Positions 7,563-14,130 of a stretch of 50,543 nt of DNA are shown in pieces. The position numbers and the translations under genes are program-made. Source of the DNA: an uncultured Bdellovibrionales bacterium. GTDB lineage: Bacteria > Bdellovibrionota > Bdellovibrionia > Bdellovibrionales > JAMPXM01. Position 1 is the first letter of the stretch. Every line of letters begins with the position of its first letter. The DNA is taken from NCBI GenBank assembly GCA_937927435.1, contig CALBDW010000086.1:1-50543 (forward strand). The letters are read 5' to 3'. The notes beneath the pieces were generated by a model. It did not search any database, was not told where the DNA came from, and saw only the letters and a program-made list of their open reading frames with translations.

Positions 7563-8071
7563 GGCGATTGAGACCGGAAGACAAAGAAACTTTTTATGCG
7601 GCGGTTCGTGCTTTTCCGGATGAGGAAGGATTCCAGTTCATTCCGATGCTCGATCCTTTGAAATTGAGCTTCGAAGAGCTGTTGAAGAAGTTGGAGGACC
7701 TAGAGTCGGATGACCGTCTTACGGAAGGCATTGTTCCCGGCTTTCTTTTGTTTGCGTTTAATGAAGACGGTGAGATTGTCGGCCGATGTTCAATTCGTTT
7801 CCGTTTAAATGAGTATCTTGAGAAATATGCGGGCCATATCGGTTACGGAGTCGTGCCGAAATTTCGTCGGCAAGGGTACGCGACACGCATCTTAAAAGAG
7901 GCTTTGCGGATCTGCCGGGAAGAACTCACGTTAAAGCGCGTTCTGATCACCTGCGACGACGACAACGTCGGGTCGATCAAGACGATTGAGAACAATGGCA
8001 TCCGCGAGTTCACGACGTACATGAATGAAAAAATGACCGTCCCCAAAAGGCACTATTGGGTCGACCTATAG
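7553..8071 (+). CDS. GNAT acetyltransferase, candidate immunity enzyme of the mcc-like locus
   Basis: 172 residues with a GNAT domain. The acetyl-CoA loop is RRQGYAT near residue 105, following IGYGVVPK; DDDNVGSIKTIENNGI is the typical late-helix segment. Its start lies inside the 3' end of the exporter gene (10-base overlap), so it belongs to the same operon. In E. coli the C-terminal domain of MccE is a GNAT enzyme that acetylates the amino group of the processed aminoacyl-nucleotide and so confers immunity. This stand-alone enzyme may do the same. That role is inferred from position; other substrates (for example the peptide itself) remain possible. It is convergent with, and overlaps by 6 bases, the peptidase gene on the other strand. 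Confidence 0.75.
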   Translation: MQLRRLRPEDKETFYAAVRAFPDEEGFQFIPMLDPLKLSFEELLKKLEDLESDDRLTEGIVPGFLLFAFNEDGEIVGRCSIRFRLNEYLEKYAGHIGYGVVPKFRRQGYATRILKEALRICREELTLKRVLITCDDDNVGSIKTIENNGIREFTTYMNEKMTVPKRHYWVDL

Positions 8072-8860
8072 AACTTCAAAATCAAAGTAGTGGTCTTTGA
8101 ACGGTTCGTCTTTCAGTACGAAATGCCACCACTCAAGTTCGTAGTTGACGAAGCCGTGCTTCTCCATCGCGGATTTGAGTAGACGACGATTCTTGCGAGC
8201 TTTCTCGGAGATTTTTGACGAGTCGGTGTGCGAAAGCTCGCTGAAGCAGTCGAACGCCGTACCCATATCGAGCTGGCCTGTCGACTCGGTTCCTTTCGTT
8301 GTCCGGCAGTCCATAAAATGTTCTCTAAAGCGCAGGTTCCCTTCGGCAGCAGTTGGGATTGCATCCTTTTTAACGAGGGTGAGGTCGACGACGCTTCCAC
8401 GAGAATGTCCCGATTTGCTGGCGATGTACCCTCTTTTAATAAGTAGTTTTCTTTCTTCGGCCGGGTAAAAGAAGGCTTTGGTTGTTGAGTCCGGCCCCTT
8501 TTCCGTCCACTTGACGAAAGCGTCGACGGCGCGTTGCGGACGGTAGCAATCGAAGACGAGGAGCGAATAACCTTGCTTTGAAACCTCTTCCTGCACTTTC
8601 GCGAGAGCTGTCGCCGCTTCGCGGGTCAGATAACAACGGTTGGAGTGGTAACCGGGAACCGGCTGACCGTAGAAATTCCACGCAGTCGCATAACGTATTT
8701 CGATTTGGATATCCGGAGCGACGGAGGCAAGATCGACAAAGCCGTCAGGAATCGCAGGCTTCGTGATCGGCGGCGCCGACCGGGGCATGGTCACGCACGC
8801 TGCGAAGGTGAAAAGGATGAGGCCGAGTTTCACGAAAGTTCTCACGTTTCGCGAGGTCAT
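8066..8860 (-). CDS. D-Ala-D-Ala dipeptidase family lipoprotein (VanX/DdpX, M15)
   Basis: 264 residues. The N-terminus has a basic start, a hydrophobic stretch and a lipobox FAAC, so it is probably a lipoprotein acting in the periplasm. The zinc motif SGHSRGSVVDLTL matches SxHxxGxAxD, and ELEWWHF matches the catalytic ExxWH. These enzymes cleave D-Ala-D-Ala dipeptides from cell-wall turnover. ATG at 8860 has AGAGGAAC before it. It runs convergent to the mcc-like operon, in the place mccF occupies in E. coli, but it is not of the MccF (S66 serine peptidase) family. A link to the peptide system is therefore only a possibility. Confidence 0.9.
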   Translation of the reverse strand: MTSRNVRTFVKLGLILFTFAACVTMPRSAPPITKPAIPDGFVDLASVAPDIQIEIRYATAWNFYGQPVPGYHSNRCYLTREAATALAKVQEEVSKQGYSLLVFDCYRPQRAVDAFVKWTEKGPDSTTKAFFYPAEERKLLIKRGYIASKSGHSRGSVVDLTLVKKDAIPTAAEGNLRFREHFMDCRTTKGTESTGQLDMGTAFDCFSELSHTDSSKISEKARKNRRLLKSAMEKHGFVNYELEWWHFVLKDEPFKDHYFDFEVL

Positions 8861-8977
8861 TTGTTCCTCTACTTGCCGGGTTTTAAAATCAATTTAAACA
8901 AGAATTAGGTCGGGCGCAAAAGGAGCTTCTCGCGTAAGGGCGCGGTGTCTTCGTTTCACATCGCTAGAACTCCCCGT

Positions 8978-9125
8978 GGTTGCCGCCGTTTGGCGGCCGT
9001 GTCTAGGAAGTAGACAGGCTGAGAAGGATACAGACGACGGTTGCGTCTCTCGTGCTTGGCACGAACTCTGCTCTAAGACCTCGTAGGTATTCCAGTGCCT
9101 TGCGTAGGGTGAGGCATTGGCAACC
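8978..9125 (+). other. Dense set of inverted repeats before the Cys-rich lipoprotein gene
   Basis: The 282-base gap 8861-9142 contains at least six hairpins: GCCGCC-GTTT-GGCGGC (8982-8997), TGTCTA/TAGACA (9000-9016), AGACG/CGTCT (9032-9048), TCGTGC-TTG-GCACGA (9050-9064), ACCT/AGGT (9078-9088) and a 10-bp CCAGTGCCTT/GAGGCATTGG (9092-9120). GGTTGCC (8978-8984) can also pair with GGCAACC (9119-9125), which would enclose the whole block and compete with the first and last hairpins. It could be a structured leader or a small RNA, or a promoter-operator region, since a sigma-54-like element lies inside it. It matches no RNA family that I recognise. Confidence 0.4.
9057..9072 (+). promoter_or_regulatory. 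Sigma-54-like promoter of the lipoprotein gene
   Basis: TTGGCACGAACTCTGCT carries GG (9058-9059) and GC (9070-9071) ten bases apart and matches the -24/-12 consensus TTGGCACG-N4-TTGCW with one mismatch (C for the first T of TTGC). Transcription would start near 9083, about 60 bases before the start codon, and the leader would keep the 10-bp hairpin 9092-9120. Confidence 0.5.
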
Positions 9126-9142
9126 GGAAAAGAGGTGCCGAA

Positions 9143-9682
9143 ATGAACAAGAAACTCTTACTCGGCGGCATATTGGGACTGTTTTTGGCGACGTTCGTAG
9201 CCTGCGGAAACAAGGAAGAGCGGAAGGGTGAGACGGAGATGTCCGCGAACTGCTTCCTGCTCCAGACGAATCCCTACGCCTACACCGCGGCGTACGGGCA
9301 ATGTAACTTCAATTACGGAGTTCATCCAGGCTTCAGCAACGTGCGCAACCACTCCGCAGGAGTTGGTTTGGGGTCCGAGCTGTTTATTCCGATTTGCTCG
9401 AGCGGAAAACTCGTGTATTCGCCCAGCAAAGGACTCGGCTGCGTCTCCAATAACCAAGTCTATTTGGGCTTGAGCGGACAACCGGTTTACTACATGTATA
9501 ACCCGTCGTCGAACACGTTCGTTCCGTCTTCGGTTCAAGGATTGTATCCGCCGAACACGGGCGCGAGCGTGCCGCCGGTCTTGCGGGTTTGCGATGATTC
9601 CGAGCCGTGCCCGGACGGCCAGTCTTGCCGTTCGCCGTTCGGTCCGTATGTGTCGAGTGCAATCGGAATTTGCTACTTCTGA
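9143..9682 (+). CDS. Cys-rich secreted lipoprotein, unknown function
   Basis: 179 residues. The signal peptide runs to a lipobox FVAC at residues 18-21. The mature part has seven further cysteines and is rich in Tyr, Asn, Gly, Ser and Pro. The C-terminal segment CDDSEPCPDGQSCRSPFGPY has closely spaced cysteines of the kind found in small disulfide-rich surface modules. No family recognised. It is transcribed alone, behind the sigma-54-like promoter and before a strong terminator, so it may be induced in a particular life stage. ATG at 9143 follows AAAAGAGG. Confidence 0.8.
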   Translation: MNKKLLLGGILGLFLATFVACGNKEERKGETEMSANCFLLQTNPYAYTAAYGQCNFNYGVHPGFSNVRNHSAGVGLGSELFIPICSSGKLVYSPSKGLGCVSNNQVYLGLSGQPVYYMYNPSSNTFVPSSVQGLYPPNTGASVPPVLRVCDDSEPCPDGQSCRSPFGPYVSSAIGICYF

Positions 9683-9707
9683 GGAGTTGACCAATACACT
9701 TTCGAGT

Positions 9708-9740
9708 TCCGCCGCCTTGCTCGGGCGGCGGACTTTTTTT
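9708..9740 (+). terminator. Rho-independent terminator
   Basis: TCCGCCGCC (9708-9716) pairs with GGCGGCGGA (9724-9732), followed by seven T (9734-9740). The T-run touches the stop of the convergent elbB gene. Confidence 0.9.
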
Positions 9741-10401
9741 AGGCCATTTCGACGAGTTCGCGGATCATCTTACGGATGCCCGTGAAGACTTCAAAAGGTT
9801 TCGCTTCGTACATATAAGCCGGAGTCGTCAAAACTTTATGATCGCGGTCGCTCACGTAATCCGTGACCGGGCAATTGACGTGGCGAGCTCCGGTTTTCTC
9901 GATTTCAGCGGCCGTTCCCTCATCGTTTCCGATGGTGACGTTCACACCTTTCGAGCCGAGAGTTTTCGCGATCAATGTGGGAGCGATGCAGATCGCACCG
10001 ATCGGTTTTGCGGCTTTATGGAACTCGTTAATGACACGCGTGACCTCGGGGTGAACGCTGGCGTTCGCACCGTCGGTCGCCCAGCTCGAAAGAACTTTCG
10101 CGGCCCCGAATCCCCCCGGGAAGACCAGGGCGTCGAAGTCCTTCTCCTTTAACTCGCGCAAATTCTGGATTTCGCTTCTGGCGATGCGGGCCGCTTCCGT
10201 CAAAGCGTTGCGGGCCTCTGTAGTTGGACTTTTCTTGATATGGTCGACCGCTTTGATTTCAACATCAGGCGCGAAGCATGAGTACTGGGCGCCGGCTTCG
10301 GAAAGGGCGATCAAGGTGCTGACGGCTTCAGTGATCTCCGCGCCGTCGAGATATCCGCAGCCGGAAAGGACAACGGCGACTTTCTTGGTGACCGCGTTCA
10401 T
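9739..10401 (-). CDS. elbB: ElbB-type DJ-1/PfpI family protein (glyoxalase-like)
   Basis: 220 residues, matching the length of ElbB (sigma cross-reacting protein 27A), a DJ-1/PfpI member linked to isoprenoid metabolism and reported to have glyoxalase activity. The N-terminal VAVVLSGCGYLDGAEI, the PGGFGAAKVLS turn and the nucleophile-elbow IGAICIAP with Cys are all visible, as is the closing TPAYMY. The ATG at 10401 has AGGAGG (seen on this strand) about 8 bases upstream. It is monocistronic, convergent with the lipoprotein gene. Confidence 0.9.
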   Translation of the reverse strand: MNAVTKKVAVVLSGCGYLDGAEITEAVSTLIALSEAGAQYSCFAPDVEIKAVDHIKKSPTTEARNALTEAARIARSEIQNLRELKEKDFDALVFPGGFGAAKVLSSWATDGANASVHPEVTRVINEFHKAAKPIGAICIAPTLIAKTLGSKGVNVTIGNDEGTAAEIEKTGARHVNCPVTDYVSDRDHKVLTTPAYMYEAKPFEVFTGIRKMIRELVEMA

Positions 10402-10467
10402 GGCTCAACCTCCTTCGGTTTTCGATTCGGAACGATCTTGCCAAAGAAGGCGGAGGGACAGCAAGGC

Positions 10468-11313
10468 TCAGGGCGTTGGCGTCGGATTCGGCTCGGCCTC
10501 GTAGGTGAAATCGACGACTTCTTGGCACTCGGTGACGAGAGTTTCAAGATCGCCGTCTCCGAGGGGCATCATCTGAGTGAGACAACTTTTGAAAAGGCCT
10601 GGAATGTAAAAGAAGATTGGAGCCATGTTAAATCCGCTGATTTGGGGAATATCCGGGCTCGTGACATATTCGAGCCGCGTGAGACTCCCGTGCGGCGAGT
10701 CCCAATAAACGAGATCGAAACTTACGTGTCGGTAGGTGAGTTCGCAGTTGGGGATCCCGAGACAGTTCGGATTCCCTTGGGGGCGCGCGCGAACCGCTTC
10801 GGGAGCTGGACCGCGCGTTTCCCACTCTCTTAAGTAGTGGAAGGTGACGCGCACCGGTTCATCAGACGTGAGCTTCAGGGTCGGAAGCGCTTTCGGCGTG
10901 ACAGCGTCCGTTGAAGCGCACGAGCCGCTCGACGATGTTTGGAATGGAAGTTCGAGTTCGCGTGTCAGCAGGTCACTCGTTCCGTCTTGTTTATGGGTGT
11001 AGCGTTTTTCGACGATGTGGAAGGTCGTGATGCATTCGGACTCCACACGTCGGACCACGGTGTGGCCGGTGTCAGCGGCGTGAAAAATGAGCTGGCCGCC
11101 CGCGATCGTGTCCGTGGTTCGAAAATGCACAAAGGCCCCGACTTTCGTCTGAAGAGGATCGGAGTCGCGGTAGAGGTTTTCCATCGCCCGGTAAATTTCC
11201 TCAACGGAGACTTCGGGGCCGTAGTCTGGCGCCACCGGCCCGTCATCGAGGTCGCAGGACGCAAGTGCGAGAAAGAGGGTGAGGAAGAAGGCGGCCCGCA
11301 CCGTCGGTTTCAT
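10468..11313 (-). CDS. Lipoprotein of unknown function
   Basis: About 281 residues from the ATG at 11313. The signal peptide ends in a canonical lipobox LASC followed by Asp-Leu-Asp-Asp. The mature part is soluble-looking, with four or more cysteines (one pair in NCLGIPNC) and ends in a Pro-Thr repeat (PNPTPTP). No family recognised. The start codon overlaps the stop of the upstream acetyltransferase gene (ATGA), so the two genes are translationally coupled and probably act together or are at least co-expressed. Confidence 0.75.
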   Translation of the reverse strand: MKPTVRAAFFLTLFLALASCDLDDGPVAPDYGPEVSVEEIYRAMENLYRDSDPLQTKVGAFVHFRTTDTIAGGQLIFHAADTGHTVVRRVESECITTFHIVEKRYTHKQDGTSDLLTRELELPFQTSSSGSCASTDAVTPKALPTLKLTSDEPVRVTFHYLREWETRGPAPEAVRARPQGNPNCLGIPNCELTYRHVSFDLVYWDSPHGSLTRLEYVTSPDIPQISGFNMAPIFFYIPGLFKSCLTQMMPLGDGDLETLVTECQEVVDFTYEAEPNPTPTP

Positions 11314-12398
11314 ATCGAGTCCCACCCCCAAATCCACATTTGAACGGGGAGGATTTTTTCAAGCGTGGCGCCGGCCGCTCCGAAGTTGTGGATCTCCGGC
11401 GGTTTTTGCGGTCCGAAGACAAGTCGGACGATATCGCGCTCGTTCTCGGTTTCGAACGACTGGTATTTGACGGAGATTACGAAGCGGTTTTCCCGCTTTT
11501 CGATCGAGAAGTCGCCCACGCCGAGGTAACGGGCGTGGCGCTGGATCTTCGCGAACAAGCTTTCGAAGTTGAGAATCTTGATCATACCGAGATAGCCGTG
11601 ATTGACGGCGACCCCGTGACTCGTGAAGTGCCGGATGAGGTTCTGCGAATGGCGGGGAGCGATGACAGTGATCGGGCGCCCTTGTGTCCGGCGGATGTGC
11701 GCGAACAACGGTATGAGAGCGGAAACGCCGCCGCCCCATTCGTGGATGTAGCCGTTGAGGTCGGCTCCTTTTCCTTCAATCGCGTAGGCCCGCAATTGGC
11801 CGTCGCTTCCCCAAGCGGTGTAAATGCGGCTATTTGGAATTTGTAGGTATTTCCGGATATCTTCGAGCGTGCGGACCGTTGTAACCGTGTGTTGGTTATA
11901 GAGACGCTGAATCGCTTCCGCGGAGACTTTGTTCCCTTCAATGATTTTCAAGTTCTGATCGGAGATGGGGATTTCGTGATCCAGCAGAAGGCTGATTTCC
12001 GTCCCGGCCAGTTCAAAGCCGAACCGGCGGTAAAAGTCGTAAATATTGGTCCAAAGAATCGCGAAATCGCAGCCCAGAGACTGTGCAGCTTCAAGACAGC
12101 TTTGAATGGTCTTCGTGCTTAACCCCTCGTTTCGACGGCCGGTTGACGTAACCACGCTTCCGATTCCCGCGACTTTTAAGACCGCCGAAGGGGTTTTGAT
12201 GATCATCGGGCGGAAGACCGCGTGCGAGACCACTTGATCGCGTTCGGTGATGATTCGAATATTGTTGAGATTGGATTCGCTGAAGGCGATTGGATACTCT
12301 GAGGCGATTGACCAGCTCTCGTTCGGTCTCAGCTGCGAATCCAGAAACTTCACGACATTCGGAAATTCGGACTCATGAGGAGGACGTGGACCTTCCAT
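11310..12398 (-). CDS. Eis-like GNAT acetyltransferase
   Basis: 362 residues. An N-terminal GNAT domain has the core pattern VLKVAGIGSVVTSTGRRNEGLSTKTI, with the acetyl-CoA loop in degenerate form, and FYRRFGFE. A second acetyltransferase-like half and a C-terminal SCP2-like sterol-carrier segment would follow in Eis proteins; the length fits such a build. Eis family enzymes acetylate multiple amines, including aminoglycosides and peptides, but the substrate here is unknown. The ATG at 12398 follows GGGAGG. The gene overlaps the lipoprotein gene downstream by 4 bases. Confidence 0.65.
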   Translation of the reverse strand: MEGPRPPHESEFPNVVKFLDSQLRPNESWSIASEYPIAFSESNLNNIRIITERDQVVSHAVFRPMIIKTPSAVLKVAGIGSVVTSTGRRNEGLSTKTIQSCLEAAQSLGCDFAILWTNIYDFYRRFGFELAGTEISLLLDHEIPISDQNLKIIEGNKVSAEAIQRLYNQHTVTTVRTLEDIRKYLQIPNSRIYTAWGSDGQLRAYAIEGKGADLNGYIHEWGGGVSALIPLFAHIRRTQGRPITVIAPRHSQNLIRHFTSHGVAVNHGYLGMIKILNFESLFAKIQRHARYLGVGDFSIEKRENRFVISVKYQSFETENERDIVRLVFGPQKPPEIHNFGAAGATLEKILPVQMWIWGWDSI

Positions 12399-12526
12399 GG
12401 CACCTCCCGACTCGGCCGCGGGACCGATTGTATCGGTATCTCCCTCCTGCGCGGCGCTTCACCTTGTTTTGAGTTTATATGAAGCATGGACGGTGAGGTG
12501 AGTCCGGGAGAAGCGATTCGGCCAAA

Positions 12527-12557
12527 GGTCGAGTCGGGCCCGTCGTTGACCTCGACC
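12527..12557 (+). repeat. Inverted repeat in the leader of the doxX-thiBPQ operon
   Basis: GGTCGAG (12527-12533) and CTCGACC (12551-12557) form a 7-bp stem 23 bases before the first gene. The conserved TPP riboswitch motifs (CTGAGA, ACCTGAT) are not present in 12399-12579. A local hairpin or an operator are both possible. Confidence 0.4.
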
Positions 12558-12579
12558 GAGGCATAGGGGAGGATGAGGC

Positions 12580-13065
12580 ATGCTCATCGCCTTCGTGGAA
12601 AGTATCAAATATTCCGGCCATCTTTTGCCGATCGCGTTTTTACGCATTTTCCTGGGCTACTATTACTTTAACCAGGCCCTCATGCGGCTTCGGGGCGATT
12701 TCCTCACTCACGCTTATTTGGCGGAGGACATTCGGGCTTTTCTCCCTCGCAGCACGGCACCCGAGTGGTACAAAGCCTTTTTGGAAGCAGTCGCTATCCC
12801 GAATTGGCAATACGTTGCCGGGGTTGTCGTAGCTCTGCAGATGGCGATCGGCATTTCATACATCATCGGCTACATGGTCCGGCCCTTCGCACTCATCGCG
12901 CTGGCGCTCGTTGTCGCGACTCTCTTCGCCGTCGGACCCGGAGCGTGCGAGTCGTTGGTCACTTTCTTAACCGTTTTGCATTTTACGATTGGATGGATGG
13001 GAGCCGGCCGTTGCCTGGGTGTTGACTACTACTTTTATAAACGTCGGCGCGGTATCTGGTGGTAA
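12580..13065 (+). CDS. DoxX-like membrane protein
   Basis: 161 residues with four hydrophobic segments, the first with the DoxX-like FLRIFLGYYYFNQALMRL and the middle with YVAGVVVALQMAIGISYIIG. DoxX-like proteins are small four-helix membrane proteins of varied or unknown role. Start ATG 12580 follows GGGGAGG (12567-12573). Its stop touches the start of the thiB gene, so it is the first gene of that operon; no role in thiamine uptake can be shown from sequence. Confidence 0.7.
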   Translation: MLIAFVESIKYSGHLLPIAFLRIFLGYYYFNQALMRLRGDFLTHAYLAEDIRAFLPRSTAPEWYKAFLEAVAIPNWQYVAGVVVALQMAIGISYIIGYMVRPFALIALALVVATLFAVGPGACESLVTFLTVLHFTIGWMGAGRCLGVDYYFYKRRRGIWW

Positions 13066-14130
13066 ATGGGTGGGGTGTCTATGGGCGAAGGAGTCAAGCG
13101 GTCGGCGTTGCGGGCTTTGCCAATTCTCGTCGCGCTCGTGGCTGTCGTGGCCGCGTTGGTTTACTTACTCAACGATCTGAAAGGAACCTCATCTGAGAAA
13201 AAACTTCGCGTGGTCGCCTATTCGTCTTTTATCAGTTCCTGGGGGCCGGGGCCTGAGATCGGCTCGCGTTTTAAAGAGAAGACCGGAATTGAGGTTGAGT
13301 TCCAAGACGGCGGCGACGCAGGTCTGCTTTTGAAAAAGCTCGAGCTCTTCCCCGCGGATGTCGTGATCGGTTTTGACCAAGCGACGGTTGCGGATGCGGC
13401 GCAAGCGAGACCATGGAAAAAGCTGAACGAGAAAGTGACGGCGGACATCGTCGGTGAGCTTCAGCTGCGCGTCGGACGCTGGATGGAAGAAGGCTTCGTG
13501 CCCTACGACTGGGCTCCGATGGCGTTCATTTACCGCGAAGGTGAAATCGAGCCGCCGCAATCGCTGGACGACTTGCTCGACGAACGCTTCCGCGGTGCGA
13601 TCGCGCTTCAAGACCCGCGCATGAGCACGCCCGGGCTTCAGTTTCTGTTGTGGGTCGTCGGTGAATACGGCATGGACGACGGCTTTAAATTCCTGGAGCG
13701 CCTGAAATCCAATGTACACTCGGTGAGCGAAGGGTGGTCGGCTTCGTACGGTCTTTTCACCAAGAGGCAGGCGAAGATGGTGTTTTCGTATCTGACGTCG
13801 CCGCTCTACCACATCCTCGAAGAGAATGATCGCAGTTACAAAGCGGCGATTTTCAGAGGCGGCCATGTCACGCAGGTTGAATTCGTCGGTGTGCCGGAAA
13901 GCTGCAAGCAGTGTGAAGACGCCGAGAAGTTCGTGAACTTCATGCTTGAGCCGGAAATTCAAGCGGTGATCATGCGGAAGAACTTCATGTTGCCGGTCGT
14001 GAAAGGGGTGGCTGAAGGCGTCTTCGCCGAGTTACCGGCCTCGATCGGCGTCATGGACTTCGACAAGCAGGCCGAATTGATGAAACAGAAAGACGAACTC
14101 TTCTCACGCTGGCAAAGTCTCGGATGGTAA
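13066..14130 (+). CDS. thiB: Thiamine-type ABC transporter substrate-binding protein
   Basis: 354 residues with an N-terminal membrane anchor/signal (LPILVALVAVVAALVYLL). The mature start VVAYSSFISSWGPGPEI and FPADVVIGFDQATVADA match the ThiB (TbpA) pattern, with the GPG turn. In this family the protein binds thiamine, TMP or TPP in the periplasm. The end overlaps the permease gene by 7 bases. Two in-frame starts are possible: ATG 13066, directly after the stop of the DoxX gene, and ATG 13081. An iron-transport role (FbpA-like) is less likely from the ThiB-like motifs. Confidence 0.8.
   Translation: MGGVSMGEGVKRSALRALPILVALVAVVAALVYLLNDLKGTSSEKKLRVVAYSSFISSWGPGPEIGSRFKEKTGIEVEFQDGGDAGLLLKKLELFPADVVIGFDQATVADAAQARPWKKLNEKVTADIVGELQLRVGRWMEEGFVPYDWAPMAFIYREGEIEPPQSLDDLLDERFRGAIALQDPRMSTPGLQFLLWVVGEYGMDDGFKFLERLKSNVHSVSEGWSASYGLFTKRQAKMVFSYLTSPLYHILEENDRSYKAAIFRGGHVTQVEFVGVPESCKQCEDAEKFVNFMLEPEIQAVIMRKNFMLPVVKGVAEGVFAELPASIGVMDFDKQAELMKQKDELFSRWQSLGW

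Noticed and set aside
8066..8860. VanX-like peptidase as a proven part of the mcc-like system
   Set aside because: It lies in the MccF position but belongs to another family and is a lipoprotein, while MccF acts in the cytoplasm. Kept only as a possibility.
8978..9125. Known structured RNA (RNase P RNA, tmRNA, 6S or SRP RNA)
   Set aside because: None of their conserved cores could be recognised in the hairpin cluster.
12399..12579. TPP riboswitch upstream of the thi operon
   Set aside because: The conserved CTGAGA and ACCTGAT segments are absent; only a short hairpin is seen.
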